Shown piece by piece: positions 17,819 to 29,133 of a stretch of 64,000 nucleotides of DNA. A program made the translations under genes and the position numbers. The DNA is taken from positions 1 to 64,000 of the forward strand of contig JAGMWG010000012.1 of assembly GCA_020744225.1 (NCBI GenBank). The letters are read 5' to 3'. The stretch is from Paraphoma chrysanthemicola (taxonomy: Eukaryota; Ascomycota; Dothideomycetes; Pleosporales; Phaeosphaeriaceae). The first letter of the stretch is position 1. Each line of letters starts with the position of its first letter. The notes below the pieces were generated by a model, which saw only the letters and a program-made list of their open reading frames with translations, was not told the origin of the DNA and searched no databases.

Positions 17819-18075
17819 CTACGCTTTGAAGTGCGCCTTCCACCACTTCCACGACCTTACCACCGCCAAAATCCCGATATGATTCCCCACCCTTACAATC
17901 CTCAATCCCACCGTCTCCATAATCGTCACCCAAGCATTCCTCGTCGTGAACAACACACCTACACTCGACACCACACACCAAACATCGTCCGCGTAGCTCG
18001 AACCCAGGTGAATCGTACGCTTGACTAGGAAACTCAGCAGCGCGTTAATATGCCAGAAAGCGAGCCACTATGCGA
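17819..18075 (-). pseudogene. C-terminal remnant of a membrane protein gene
   Basis: The minus strand reads a coherent protein tail of about 80 residues (including SSYADDVWCVV, LFTTRNAWVTIM, and WKWWKAHFKA before a TAG at 17,819). An in-frame TAG near 18,075 (one C-to-T step from CAG) cuts it from anything upstream, and the DNA beyond becomes AT-rich. I read this as the stub of a multi-pass membrane protein gene truncated or RIP-mutated at its 5' part. The family is not recognised. Confidence 0.35.
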
Positions 18076-18190
18076 TGTGCGCAGCAGCAGCTTCACCGGT
18101 CAACGTAGGGTTTAGAGTGTCAGGCAAAGATAGATATCCGAAAGCCAGCCATACTATGTCTCTAAACTATACTACTGGCGTAGGGTTAGG

Positions 18191-18334
18191 TTGCCCCTAG
18201 AGGCGAAGAGTAGCTAGAGTAATACAGTCTTGCGAAGGGACGCTTGCCCCTAAGAGCAAAGAGTTAGCTAGTAACACAGCTCCGCGAAGAGATGCTTGCC
18301 TCTAGGAGTAAAGGGCTTGCGCTAGCAACACAGG
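18191..18334. repeat. Three-copy degenerate tandem repeat, about 53 bp
   Basis: Units start with TTGCCCCTA(G/A)AG, TTGCCCCTAAGAG and TTGCCTCTAGGAG at 18,191, 18,244 and 18,296. Each continues with an A-rich part, a GCTAG core and GCGAAG-like end. The copies are diverged, with C/T differences that fit RIP. No gene is seen from 18,076 to 18,650. Confidence 0.6.
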
Positions 18335-18650
18335 TTCAGAAACTCTAATCGTGTTCCTAGAAGAGTTTGCCGCCTGCAGCTATTTAGCAGCCTCCTATCC
18401 TTTGAATACGCGCCTCTACATAACTTTAACGTAGTCTCCTAAAGTGCAATCGCTATAAAACGCAAGCAAAACAATAACTAAGTATTAAGTAACTTAAATT
18501 TAGTAAGTATATTCTTCTTCTCGCTTTCACATAATGTAATCGTCTAGTTCAGACTCTGCACGCGCGAGAGCCTCTTGTTTTACATGCATTATTGATATAT
18601 AGCTGTCCTGTAACACTAATGGCCCAATTTTGCCCTCTCGCAAGCTTCTA

Positions 18651-19214
18651 CTAACTGTTCGGAGCCCTCACAAGCTTAACAATCAGCCCCGACGGCACCG
18701 CCTTACTCGCCTTGTACGAAGCCGAGCTGTACACCTCATTCGTCGTATCAGCCACAATCCCCAACTGTCCTCCATTAGCCGCACAAGACGTCAACAGCGA
18801 CGGCGTGCTGCTCTTGGTAGCTCCATCGCGCTCCAGCCCATCAATCGTGCGTGCAATGTCGTAGTACGAGATGGACGAGTTGCTTCGTGGTGAGATGTGC
18901 TTGACGAGCGCGAGCACGGTGCCGGCGTCGTAGATGGGGAGCGACCATTCTGAGCAGTCGACTTCGGGTGGCATCGTCCACAGGGGGTTGCCGGCGGTGT
19001 CCGCTAGGTAGCGGACGTATGCGCCAGCATACGAGATGTCGTCGGTGTTGAGGTTTTGAGAAGTGCCGCCGCTGGAGCCGCCGTAGCAGGTAAGAGTAGC
19101 TGTCTCTCCGCAAGAGCGGGCTTGGAGATGAGCGGGTTTGTTCTCAAGGGGCGTTGCTTGGGCGAGAGCCGCGAGGGTGAGGGTGATGTAGGAGGTAAGC
19201 TTTTGAGAAGACAT
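18651..19214 (-). CDS. Small secreted protein, conserved fungal type
   Basis: The 187-residue ORF starts at the ATG at 19,214. Residues 1-20 (SYITLTLAALAQA core) form a signal peptide with a likely cleavage after AQA. The mature protein has Cys in SCGETATLTCYGG near its start, a DCSEW block in the middle, and a LTSCAANGGQLG block, so two disulfides are possible. Other readable blocks are DISYAGAYVRYLADTAGN and PLWTMPPEVDCSEW. I know this pattern only as an unnamed family of secreted ascomycete proteins; it is not a hydrophobin, cerato-platanin or Ecp2. Size and secretion fit an effector-like or cell-surface role, which is inference. No intron is seen. It is flanked by gene-poor DNA on both sides. 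Confidence 0.72.
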   Translation of the reverse strand: MSSQKLTSYITLTLAALAQATPLENKPAHLQARSCGETATLTCYGGSSGGTSQNLNTDDISYAGAYVRYLADTAGNPLWTMPPEVDCSEWSLPIYDAGTVLALVKHISPRSNSSISYYDIARTIDGLERDGATKSSTPSLLTSCAANGGQLGIVADTTNEVYSSASYKASKAVPSGLIVKLVRAPNS

Positions 19215-20123
19215 GTTGGCGAGTCTTGAAGTAAGGCAAGATTGAAGCAGCTGAGGATGTTGCTGTGATGCTCAGATGAATGCTGAAGAGGCCGGCGCCC
19301 TCACGATCTTATATATTTGTTCTTTGTGAGCCTCAAGCCCACAATCTCGCTCGGCTTCACCTCGCTCGTCTTTCGTGATGCACGAGTCACCATCTCAACG
19401 AGCCCAACCCTACAGGTCGCTACAAGCGCATTGTGACTCGGGAAACATCTTGCAGTGGTTGTGAGGCTGACCACAGAGCAATTATCGAAAGTAATTCGAA
19501 TACGAGCCACGGGACGGAGCATGTCTACTGTTCAAGCAGGTGGTAGCACGATCCAGAAGCACCAAATCACTCTTTGGATCCTTTCCAACCATCAATACTA
19601 CCTTGTACCACACCCCTATTCTTTACAAATAAGAATTGCTGACCGCAATGTGCGTTGATCGGGCCGATGTCATGGTGAAGATGTTAGGAACAAGGCTGAC
19701 TCGATCTTATTCCTATGACTTCTTGGAGTATAGATCCATGGATGCTACAGGTCAGAATCCTTCGAATGCAAGGTATGAGATTAAATCTTCTGTAGTGTAA
19801 TTTAGCATTGTTGGGAAGACTGCCGGTCAACGGCATTTAGCCGGTTGGGCCCGTGAAATAGCCCTGTAAAATAAGCCTCGCTAAGATGTCTTCACCTCGG
19901 TAAGGCAGACGGAATTGGGAAGCTTGTGTGAGAAGTTAAGAGTAAGAAAAGCTTGTGATGATTACGATCCTGGCGCGCCAAATTGTCATCTTCTAGACAG
20001 GCCTATCTAACCGTATGCTGGCAATGTGCAGTGCAGACATCAGACGACTAGCTTTGGAGATGGTGTCTGCTCTCCGGAACCTTGTAACTACGCTGGTCAT
20101 ATTTCGGTGATCCGTTTTAGAGC
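19215..20123. other. Gene-free stretch
   Basis: I see no supported gene or RNA here. Short frames on both strands lack domains. This stretch should hold the promoter of the minus-strand secreted protein that ends the previous block. Confidence 0.5.
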
Positions 20124-20999
20124 TCACATCTGTGCATTCCCTTTCTCTGCCCAGACTGGCTCGTATTCGTCGTAGCGAACGCTCATTCCGAAAACATGTT
20201 TGCCCAAATAATAGCTGCACCCAGATATAGCCTTGGACTTCAGGACCCGCACACGTTCTTCAAAGCGATGGACCCAAGCGGGAGGCGACCAAGGATTGAT
20301 GGACCTGAAGATGGTGATAGTGCCGTGATCCTCCAAAAAGTCGTGCATATGCAGGGTAGCCCTTATTTGCACCCACAGTACCCGCCGTACCAGCATTTCC
20401 CTTGCTGTCGGTGCTGACCGCGTGAGTGCGTACAAGGCTCTGATCCAGGCAGGCGTGGTGCATAGGAGGAAGTAGACCTCGGCGTCCTGCACCATGCTGC
20501 AGAGAAGATGATCCAGGCGCCTGGACGCAATTGTGCCGCTCAGCCTTGCGCTAGCTAAATCGTCGTCGGCATCCAGTTTTCCTATCGAGGTATACTGGCC
20601 AGGTTTCTCAGGCGGTGCTGGCCCGGGAGTCGTCCAGACCGCGCTACCGACAAACCAGCGGCCCGAAAGTGTAGTGATATTACTGCACCCGTCTGACTCC
20701 ATGTGAGTGTGTTGCAGCATGGACCATCCGCTCTTTGCCGGGATCTCAATGGTCATCGAGCCGTTGCGTCCTTCGGTCAGATCGAATGTGACAATGTCCA
20801 TCACATTTGGGGGCTGAGCGACTGATCTCTTAGGCGTCCAGAATCGTTGCAGGCGCTCGAATCGCGACTGATGTGAGGTGTTGGTGCGATGGGCGCAAGT
20901 CTTCCACATCATTTGGTGAGTGCGGTGCCGACGCGCAAATCTTCCACCAAGGATAGCGAACAAGAGGGTCGCGGCGATCGTGGTGAGATGAATTCCCAT
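20124..20999 (-). CDS. Conserved membrane-anchored protein of unknown function
   Basis: The 291-residue ORF runs from the ATG at 20,999 to 20,124. The N-terminus (TTIAATLLFAILGG) is a single membrane segment or uncleaved signal anchor, followed by an Arg/His-rich stretch. The middle (FDLTEGRNGSMTIEIP and SGWSMLQHTHMESDGC) looks like a beta-rich, cupin-like fold with an HTH pair, though this is a weak call. The C-terminal half is helical, with a block VWVQIRATLHMHDFLEDHG. I do not recognise a named family and assign no function. No intron is needed. It lies between a secreted protein and the GH55-SGNH gene, both apparently exported, which may be chance. Confidence 0.6.
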   Translation of the reverse strand: MGIHLTTIAATLLFAILGGRFARRHRTHQMMWKTCAHRTNTSHQSRFERLQRFWTPKRSVAQPPNVMDIVTFDLTEGRNGSMTIEIPAKSGWSMLQHTHMESDGCSNITTLSGRWFVGSAVWTTPGPAPPEKPGQYTSIGKLDADDDLASARLSGTIASRRLDHLLCSMVQDAEVYFLLCTTPAWIRALYALTRSAPTAREMLVRRVLWVQIRATLHMHDFLEDHGTITIFRSINPWSPPAWVHRFEERVRVLKSKAISGCSYYLGKHVFGMSVRYDEYEPVWAEKGNAQM

Positions 21000-21734
21000 G
21001 TTGCACAAAGTGAAAGCTAGCTTGCGAGATGAAGAACAAGCGAGAGGCCGGTCGAGAGTGATACTACGCCGCAGGCCGCCAAATGGGTTCCTGTTGCTGA
21101 GCGTCTCTTATGCGCCGACGTTTTAGGCAGCTACCTTCCAGCGCTGAAGTTGTAAGCTGGAAGAATTCGTTTAGGCTGCACGGTAACTTATTTCGGGCAA
21201 GGGCCCGGTCGAACGTAGCGCTAGGATCTTATCAAAGCCAGGGGCATCCATCCACGTGTATATTAGCTCACCGCCCCCACAGACACTGTATAGTGTGTTA
21301 TACCGAGTACGAAGACCCTACTCCTGGAAACAGCCATCACATCCGTGTTGGCCTTCGTGCCGGTCAGGCAGATTTACACCTGCAGGGATGGAAGCACCTT
21401 GGCATGCGACGCACCATCCCGCATCTTGCTAATCGGGCCTCAAATTCTTACTTTCTTCGAGTACAACTACACCGTCGATAAATCCTACGCAGCCACCAGG
21501 GGATGATGTCCTAGCCCGGGCAAAGCTACGTCTCGTCCAAGTCTGGACTTCTCCTTTTCGTCAAGGTCACAGTGATGTATACCCGGCAAGATGCCCTGGG
21601 CAAATATAAGCACATAATAATCGGAGTCGTGATCTTCTCGAGTAGCTGTTCGTTCATAGATTTTGAACGGTCATCTTTCGCTCTTTTCTGAATCATTTCA
21701 TTGCTCCAATCTCACGCCCTCGTTCACGCTCAAC
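21000..21734. other. Intergenic region with divergent promoters
   Basis: No gene seen. It lies between the minus-strand membrane protein and the plus-strand GH55-SGNH gene, so it should hold both promoters. A TATA-like ATATAAG is at about 21,604-21,611, some 125 bp before the ATG at 21,735. Confidence 0.45.
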
Positions 21735-24700
21735 ATGCGCCGAACAATTTTGTTGGTACTACTGTCCGGCATAACTTCACTGGTCTCGTGTCTCTCAGAC
21801 TCGGCGCCAGTGGACGGCATCAAGAGTCTGGAAAATCTCAAGTTCTACCAACCGAGCCAAAGCGAATTCCAGCACATTGAGCAACGCCATGCCGATGCTT
21901 TGCGGATTCAAGCTGTCAACAGAACCGAGCCAAAGTTGGCCTTTGCTAACTTCCGTCATCGTAATGTGACCCAGAGTGAACTGGCTGCTGCTCAGAAGCT
22001 TGTCGATAAGGCTGCAGAAGAGCAGTCTGTGTACAACGAATGGATTATCAACAACCCTCGCAAGAACAACTATCGTTAGTACTGATCCCATAACTTATCA
22101 GTGCGGTCCGAAATGCCATTTTGTCTCTGCTGGTGTAGATTCGACAACAGCCTGGCTAACACCTAGCAGATCATAGGTCGGCCGGAGAGCAGACAATCCA
22201 GCGTAGAGGAGCTCCATCTCGGCCAACGTTCAATCCAGCCACGCTCGATGCCATAGAGCTTGTAGGAAACGTTGATGTTCAGAACATGATCGATAATGGA
22301 ACCTTCGTGGCTCATGAAGATGATCCCAAGACTGCGAAGCTGAGAGCGCGTCACTTGGGCGAGGATTACTTGACTAAGCGAGCCGATGTCCCCGGGGGTC
22401 CCAACCCTTGGTGGTTCTCGAGGCTTGATCATACAGGTCGTCCAGCGTTCAATGGAAACAGCTCTTACAAAGTACGTGAAATGATCTGCGCCACGTCAAT
22501 TTGAGTCAGATTCTGATCGGACTATGCTGTATCCACCTGATGATACTGGTGCTGACTCCTTTTAGACCTTTCGCAACGTCTGGGACTATGGAGCTCTTGG
22601 CAATGGTGTAGCTGATGACACAAAGGCCATTCAAAGGGCCATATCAGATGGTAATCGTTGCGGAGCGAATTGTGCTGGTTCCACAACTACAGGCGCGGTC
22701 GTCTATTTGCCTCCTGGTAAGTCAGTTTCCGGCTATACAGTCACAGCGTAAGACCTCTGGAAACTTGCATAGGTCTACGAGATCCGGTAAACATCCATAC
22801 CGGAGCACTTGACTATGCGCATGCTTAGATGCCTCTCCAGTAGACTAAGTGACAGATGACTAAGATCGTTCCAGGTGTATATCGGATAAGCAGTACACTG
22901 ATTCTGTACTTTGACACTCAGTTGGTTGGTGCCCCTGGGTATGGCTCCACCTTGAAGGCTTCCACCAGCTTCATTGGTGACGCGATCATCACCTGTGATG
23001 TTTACCTCGCAGACGGTAAGACTGTGTGTACGACCCAAATGTGAGAGATACGCTGACTTTGTCCCTGGTTAGGAACTAGCGAGTGGTATTTGAATACTGT
23101 GAGTTTTCTCCTTCTCTCTGATCTTTCTGAGAGCCTGTTTGGGTTCTCATGATGACACAGGAAGGTGATGAACCTTCGATACTGTCTCCGAGAGGAGAAG
23201 GTATTATGCTGACAGATGTGCTTACAGGGCAACTTCTATCGCAACCTCCGAAACCTGGAGATTGATCTTCGTTCAGCTACTCGGCCGAAAAATCTCATGG
23301 GTATCCATTGGCAAGTCGCGCAAGCGGCCAGTGTTGAGAGTGTTATTATCTACATGGGTAAGTTCATAGGTGCATATTACGTGAGAAACAGTAACTAATA
23401 TCGCATCTCCGCCACTTGCAGGCCCCAAATCATCCTCCAGCCAGGTCGGCATCTGTAAGTCTTCATACCAATCGTCTCGAAATCACATCACCACTTGCAC
23501 CTGCTGAGCAGCGTTTCCAGTTGCCGAAAACGGGAGTGGTGGATGGATCACCAATATCCTCACCGACGGCGGGCTATACGGCTTTTTGGGTGGTAATCAG
23601 CAGTATTCCATCAACGGCTTCAGCGCTCAGAACGCAAAAAATGGCATTGGGTTAATCTGGGTAAGACACATACGTACAAACTACGTGTGAGATAAAAACT
23701 GACTTCGTACCTACACACTTGCAGGACTGGACCTGGTCGTGGACGGGGGTCGTCATTCACGATTGCGACGTTGGTATTGACCTAACGGCCAATGGCTCCT
23801 CTCAAGCTGAGCCAGTCGGATCTTTTGTGCTGGTGGACTCGTTCTTCCAAAACGTCCCCACGATCATCAAAACTTACCTTTCGACATCTAACAAACAGCA
23901 AGGGTCCACTGTCATCACTGTCAGCAATACCGGTTTTAGAGATTGCGGCAACTTCATCCTTCTGCCAAACAACCAGGTCGTCAATCCACAAGGGGGCATA
24001 AGCTCCACCCAGATAAACTACCTCCAAATCGGAGACATGGTAACGCATGATGACTCTTCTGTAAGCCACATCCATGCGAATGTACGCGACTCAGACACTG
24101 ACTTCGTCCGTGCATCACTATAGTACGGATGGTTCGAGGGAAAAGTCACAAGGCCTATCGAGTTGACGACTTCGGGCCGTGAGGGAGATTGGTACCCTCA
24201 ACGAGCGTATATGGATCCAGGGTAGGTACCATGTCCTCCGTCTGCCCTGCTGTCTTTCTGACCGCGCCAGGCGACCGCATTATTCCACGTACACGGACAG
24301 TCAGATCTTGAACGCCAACTTGGTGGCCAAAGGCTCGTACCTCAGTGTGCAAGATTACTTGTGATACCACTAACAGTATTAACAGGAGACGGTCGCACAG
24401 ATGACACTGCTGCGCTTCAGGCCTTATTTACTTATGCTGCCGACCATTCCATGCTTCTGTATATTCCAGGTATGTCACACAAGTTACCTAAGGTGCAACG
24501 CAATTCATACTGGGCTAACAATGATGAAAGCGGGAACTTATATGATATCGGGTCCTCTCAATGTACGTGTTCATAAACGCCGATCCGGTTTCACGCCTGA
24601 AAAGATCCGACCTCTTAGTGAAACGGCTTAATCTTTGGTCTTTCACGTGTCTGATACGATGTTAGATTCCTTCGGGCTGTCGCATTATGGGCGAGGCGTG

Positions 24701-27091
24701 GTCTCAGTTGATGGCCTATGGCTCCGCCTTCGCAGATGAAAACAATCCAACTGCTATGATAACTGTCGGCTCCGGAGAAAAAGGGACCGTCGAGATGCAA
24801 AACCTTATGTTTACCTCGAGAGGTGCACTTCCAGGTCTAGTGCTTGTCCAGTGGAACATCAAGGCCGCGGAACAGGGGTCCGCTGGCATGTGGGGTAAGT
24901 ACCCTCTGAAGGTGCTCATATATTCTGTGTCCACCTTCAGGACGCACTGAGCGCCGATGGCGGTTACTCAAACGATACGATCACCTTCGTTTGCCTAGTC
25001 TAACCACAAATAGCTAACATGGGATGCTAGACTGTCACTTCCGCGTTGGCGGCGCCGCTGGCACTGAGCTCACCCGTGCCGACTGCCCTAGGCTCTCGGG
25101 TGGCGTAAAGTCTAAGTGCATTGCTGCAAACATGTTGATGCTGGTCACTGGAAATTCCAATGGGTGAGCCATTTCTCAGAACATTGCTGAGGCAAGCCAT
25201 GCGTGCTGACTCCTATGCTCTCCAGATATTTCGAAAACGTCTGGGGCTGGGTGGGGGACCACGACATTGATTTCAACTCCCAGGGTCTTGATGGCCAGAT
25301 CGACATATTCGTGGGTCGAGGTTTTCTTATCATCGGAGACGGTGGCGGCTTAGTGTTCCGCGGTACCGCGTCAGAGCATTCGGTGTTGTATCAATACAAC
25401 ATCGTGAATGCCAAAAACGTATACCTGAGCATTATTCAGACCGAATCGCCATGTGAGTATTTATTTTCGGCTATGGTCGAGAGCTCAGTCGCTGACCTGA
25501 ACACATAGACTTCCAAGGGTCTCGTCTCTATCAAGCCCCGACTCCATTCCGAAGCCCGCAGTGGGTGGGCGATCCCGTATTCGACATGTGTGGCGAGGAC
25601 ACTGTAGACTGTAATAACGCGTGGTCTTTAATCGTCCAGTTCTCCAGGAACATCTACATCGACGGCACTGGGATGTATTCTTGGTTCAAAGACTATGTCC
25701 AAGACTGTGTCCACGATAACTCCTGCCAGCAGCGACTCGTGAACATCCACCGCGTCGCGAATAGCTTCTTTGTCGACATGACCACCATCGGCGCCCGCGA
25801 GATGGTGACGCCAGCCATTAGCGAGGGCACCAATCTTATTAGATACGCTAAAGATCATCTCCAAGCTACCGTCTATCCATGGTGGGCCACGGTTGCAACG
25901 TATGGCGAATTCGGGGGAGACGATCTTGATACCACCGTAGAAGGATATCCCATCAAAGAAGGTTGGGTGGCCTTTGGAGACTCTTACGCGGCCGGAATCG
26001 GGGCCGGAACTCCACTCGATACCGTTGATACTTGTAAGAGGGGGACGGGAGCGTACATATCTATCCTCGATCAGATTGTTCGTTTCTCTCACAATGTCCA
26101 GCCCAACTGGCAGCCTCTTGCCTGCAGTGGTGAGACAGCGCAACAATTTCTTGACGGCACGGAGAAAGGAAAACAGCTCGCAAATTGGCTCCCCGAATCG
26201 TCTGATTTGGCCACTTGCTCCTTCACCGGCAACGATCTCGGATTTGGCGACATTGTGTCCCATTGCATCATGGGATACAAGAGCCGCTCCGACTGTCAGA
26301 AGGATATCACCAACGCCAAAGCCATTCTCGAAACGAACAAAGTCCAGGAACTAGTGCACGACGTTCTAGACAAGATCCACGCGAAAGCATACAAGAAGCG
26401 CTTCGTGGTGTACTGGACCTCGTACCCCAAGTTCTTCGAAGTCGCAGACACAACATGCGATAGCAGCTACTTCCAAGAACTGATTTATGCGGGCGAATAT
26501 CTCACCACGACTCTGCGGAATCAGCTGAACGAGCTCTCCGTCCTCGTCAACGACCAGATCGACTATGCCATCAAGAGATACAATGCGCTGGAGCCCTACC
26601 CAAAGGCCGTACACGTCTACATAGAGAAGCTGAACAACATCTACCAGGGCCATCGTTTCTGCGAGCCCGGCGTCAAAGAAACACTGAAGTCTGAGGCCGA
26701 ACAGGCAACAGTGGCGTTCTTCTATGACAACGGATACGATGATATTCCGAAGGATAGCGAAGGCTTCCGCATGCCGCCCGCGCGACCAAATGCCCCATCA
26801 GGATGGTCCATTCCGTCGTACAACAGCGGGACTTGCCCTGCGAACCAGCCTGGGGACAGCAGCGAGCCGCTGGACACGATGAACTGCGACATTGCCAAGG
26901 GCCTTGCGACGGGACAGATTGCGACGGGCACCGGGTCTGATACCGTGTACGATGGTGAAGTAATGCGCAACAGCGACGGCACTGTTTCCATCACCGATTT
27001 CGTGGTACGGTTCACGAAGATGTTCCATCCGAAGACGCGAGCGAACTGGCATATTGCGCAGGCTGTCAGTGATGCCTTCCGAAAGAACTAG
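21735..27091 (+). CDS. Secreted GH55-like double beta-helix protein fused to an SGNH/GDSL hydrolase
   Basis: I read 17 exons: 21,735-22,074; 22,170-22,471; 22,566-22,716; 22,875-23,015; 23,073-23,098; 23,228-23,357; 23,422-23,454; 23,521-23,660; 23,725-24,039; 24,124-24,221; 24,271-24,332; 24,386-24,469; 24,531-24,562; 24,666-24,894; 25,031-25,163; 25,226-25,452; 25,509-27,091. They total 4,026 nt, or 1,341 residues. A signal peptide (MRRTILLVLLSGITSLVSC) leads. Two pectate-lyase-superfamily beta-helices follow, each opening with the GH55 mark (WDYGALGNGVADDTKAIQ and AKGDGRTDDTAALQ). The GH55 family are exo- or endo-beta-1,3-glucanases. The last exon adds an SGNH hydrolase: AFGDSYAAGIG (nucleophile Ser), a GND block (SFTGNDLGFGD) and a C-terminal FHPKTRANWH with the likely catalytic His. 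The two parts could act together on acylated beta-glucan in cell walls; this is inference. The eleventh intron begins with GC, not GT. Confidence 0.88.
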
Positions 27092-27502
27092 CACGACTAA
27101 GTCGGCTAAAGCTATAGTACTAGATAATGTATTAGTTTCGAAGACTACCTAGTATATAAGACGTATCTTTTAGAATTCTACACTAAAAACATAAGAGTAA
27201 GGTATTATAGTAGTAGGTTAAAAGTAGAACGAGCGCGCGGGTTGTTCTCGCGTTCTCGCGTTCTCGCTTGATAACTAAAACGGTTAACCTAGTACTGTAG
27301 CACAACTATCGTATAACTAACGCTACGTGCATATGTGTTCGTGTTACGACTAGCTCTACCCCGTGCGATCTCCATCCCCTAGCCGTTATCTATCTTACTA
27401 TCTCAGTCCCTAGGCTTCCTTTTCGACGCCTGCGTAGGTCCCCGCAACTCCAAACCAACGGATTCGACCGAACTCGGGGATATCGCTGCTCTGACAGCAG
27501 AG
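27092..27502. other. AT-rich relic between genes
   Basis: About 27,105-27,360 is rich in TAG/CTA/TTA and looks like a small RIP-mutated fragment. A micro-repeat of GTTCTCGC occurs three times at about 27,242-27,268. No gene is seen; the rest should hold the promoter of the next gene. Confidence 0.5.
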
Positions 27503-28927
27503 ATGGAGGAAGAAGACCTTGTAGCATTCCTGCAGATCTCGGTCGACGGGTCTCCGGCGGAAACACTCAGCCTGATATCTTTCACCCTCTTCATCAAAAC
27601 GAACACTATGGACTACATGGATCGAACTCTTTACTGGGCAGAAGCAGCAGCAGTCTTGGCCACATCTGACAAGGACTGTGCAGATGAGCTAGTATTTCTC
27701 GTAAGTATGCTCTCCCAGCGCCCTGGGTCCTTTCTACGTGCCACTCAACTAGGATTAGTTGGTATCCTGGATGCGCTTTTGGACGCTGGAGTCGACGTCG
27801 AGAACCAAGGAAATCGGAGCAAGGGACTCTTGCATGAAGCCTGTGAAAGCGAGAACATGACAATCGCGCGTGTTCTCTTGGAAAGAGGTGTCGACCCTAA
27901 TGAGATCGGCGCGAAGGACGACACTCCACTCATGGTTGCTGCTCGCCATGGGAATGATGCGATTGCGCGCCTGTTGTTCGAGTACAATGCCGGAATTGAA
28001 GCTGAGGATCGGGATTGGGACTCTGCTCTACACACCGCTGCGTATTACGGATCTGAGGGCGTCGCGCGAGCACTCCTGGAGATGGAAGCCCGTCCAACAG
28101 TGTGTGGTGGGAGTGGATATACGCCGATGCAGTTGGCTCTTAATCGGGGTCAATTCCATTTAGCAAAACTGCTACTGGAATTTGATGCTTGGCCAGACCT
28201 TGTAGATGATACTTCGACGCCCCATTTCTTGTTGTTGGGGCGCACCATCAACAAAGACAATCCAATGAGAATCCGAGTCCCGTCGCGAACCAAGCCGGGT
28301 GACAAGGAGATTCGCAACGCCAGAGCGTCCCGAGATACCCTGCAGCGAAGCCTTAACTACGCGATGGCGAAGGGTGTGAAAAGGATCTGGATTGACCAGG
28401 AGTGTATTCATCAAGACGATGACAAAGACAAGGAAGACGCGATGCAAAATATGCACGTTGTGTACCGCAGAGCAAAAGCCACGCTGGTGCTGCTTGGCCA
28501 ACACGTACAGACCCAGGCCGACATTGACTCACTTTGCCTACCCATTCTGAAGATTGGTCGATCTTCAGAGCTAAAAAAGCGGATCACTTGTGACAAATGG
28601 TTCACTCGCGCTTGGACTTGCCAGGAGTACGGGGTGACGCCGACGGAGAAGCAGACTTTGGAATTTGGAGCTGATGCAGACACCTACTTATCTGAAGAGA
28701 CACTCAAAGTCATCACGTCGGGCACAAGAGCGCACATCTCTGGCACGTGGTCGCCAAGGCTGTCGAGACGGGGCATTCTTACAATCGGTGACGATGGGGC
28801 ATGGAAGATGGATCCGTTGGGAAAAGGTATGTGCGCGTCGTACATTACTGAATATGAACAACTTCGACTATACTGATACTATCGAATAGCAGCGAAATAT
28901 TTCTGGCTCAAGGGAGCAGGAGCGTAG
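27503..28927 (+). CDS. Ankyrin-repeat protein with a partial HET domain
   Basis: Two exons, 27,503-28,826 and 28,890-28,927, give 453 residues; the intron starts GTATGT. After a short N-terminus, four to five ankyrin repeats follow (for example GLLHEACESENMTIARVLLERG and the two after it, ending near LAKLLLEFDAWPDLVDD). They run directly into the second half of a HET domain: RIWIDQECIHQDD, ATLVLLGQ and WFTRAWTCQEYG. The first HET block (YxALSYVWG) is missing. The ankyrin repeats thus sit where the first third of HET should be. This could be a real fusion or a chimeric gene formed by recombination between neighbours. Function is inferred to be in non-self recognition only by family. The tail after the HET core is short compared with typical HET proteins. 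Confidence 0.75.
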
Positions 28928-29133
28928 AATACCTGGCTTTGTCCGAGTTGCTTCATGCTATAGAGCAGTATCCATAAGCCGTTAGCCACATGTGATGCAG
29001 CTCACCCAATTTTGGCCACGGAAGAGACGCTTGGCTAAACAATCTACGTATAATTAAGCATGTTAAGAAAGCACTCTTACCAAGACAATTTATTACATAT
29101 ATATGGGACTCTAGGAGTTTGTTATTAGATTTA
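28928..29133. other. Convergent 3' spacer
   Basis: A 200-bp AT-rich spacer between two convergent HET genes. No gene or RNA is seen. Confidence 0.5.
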
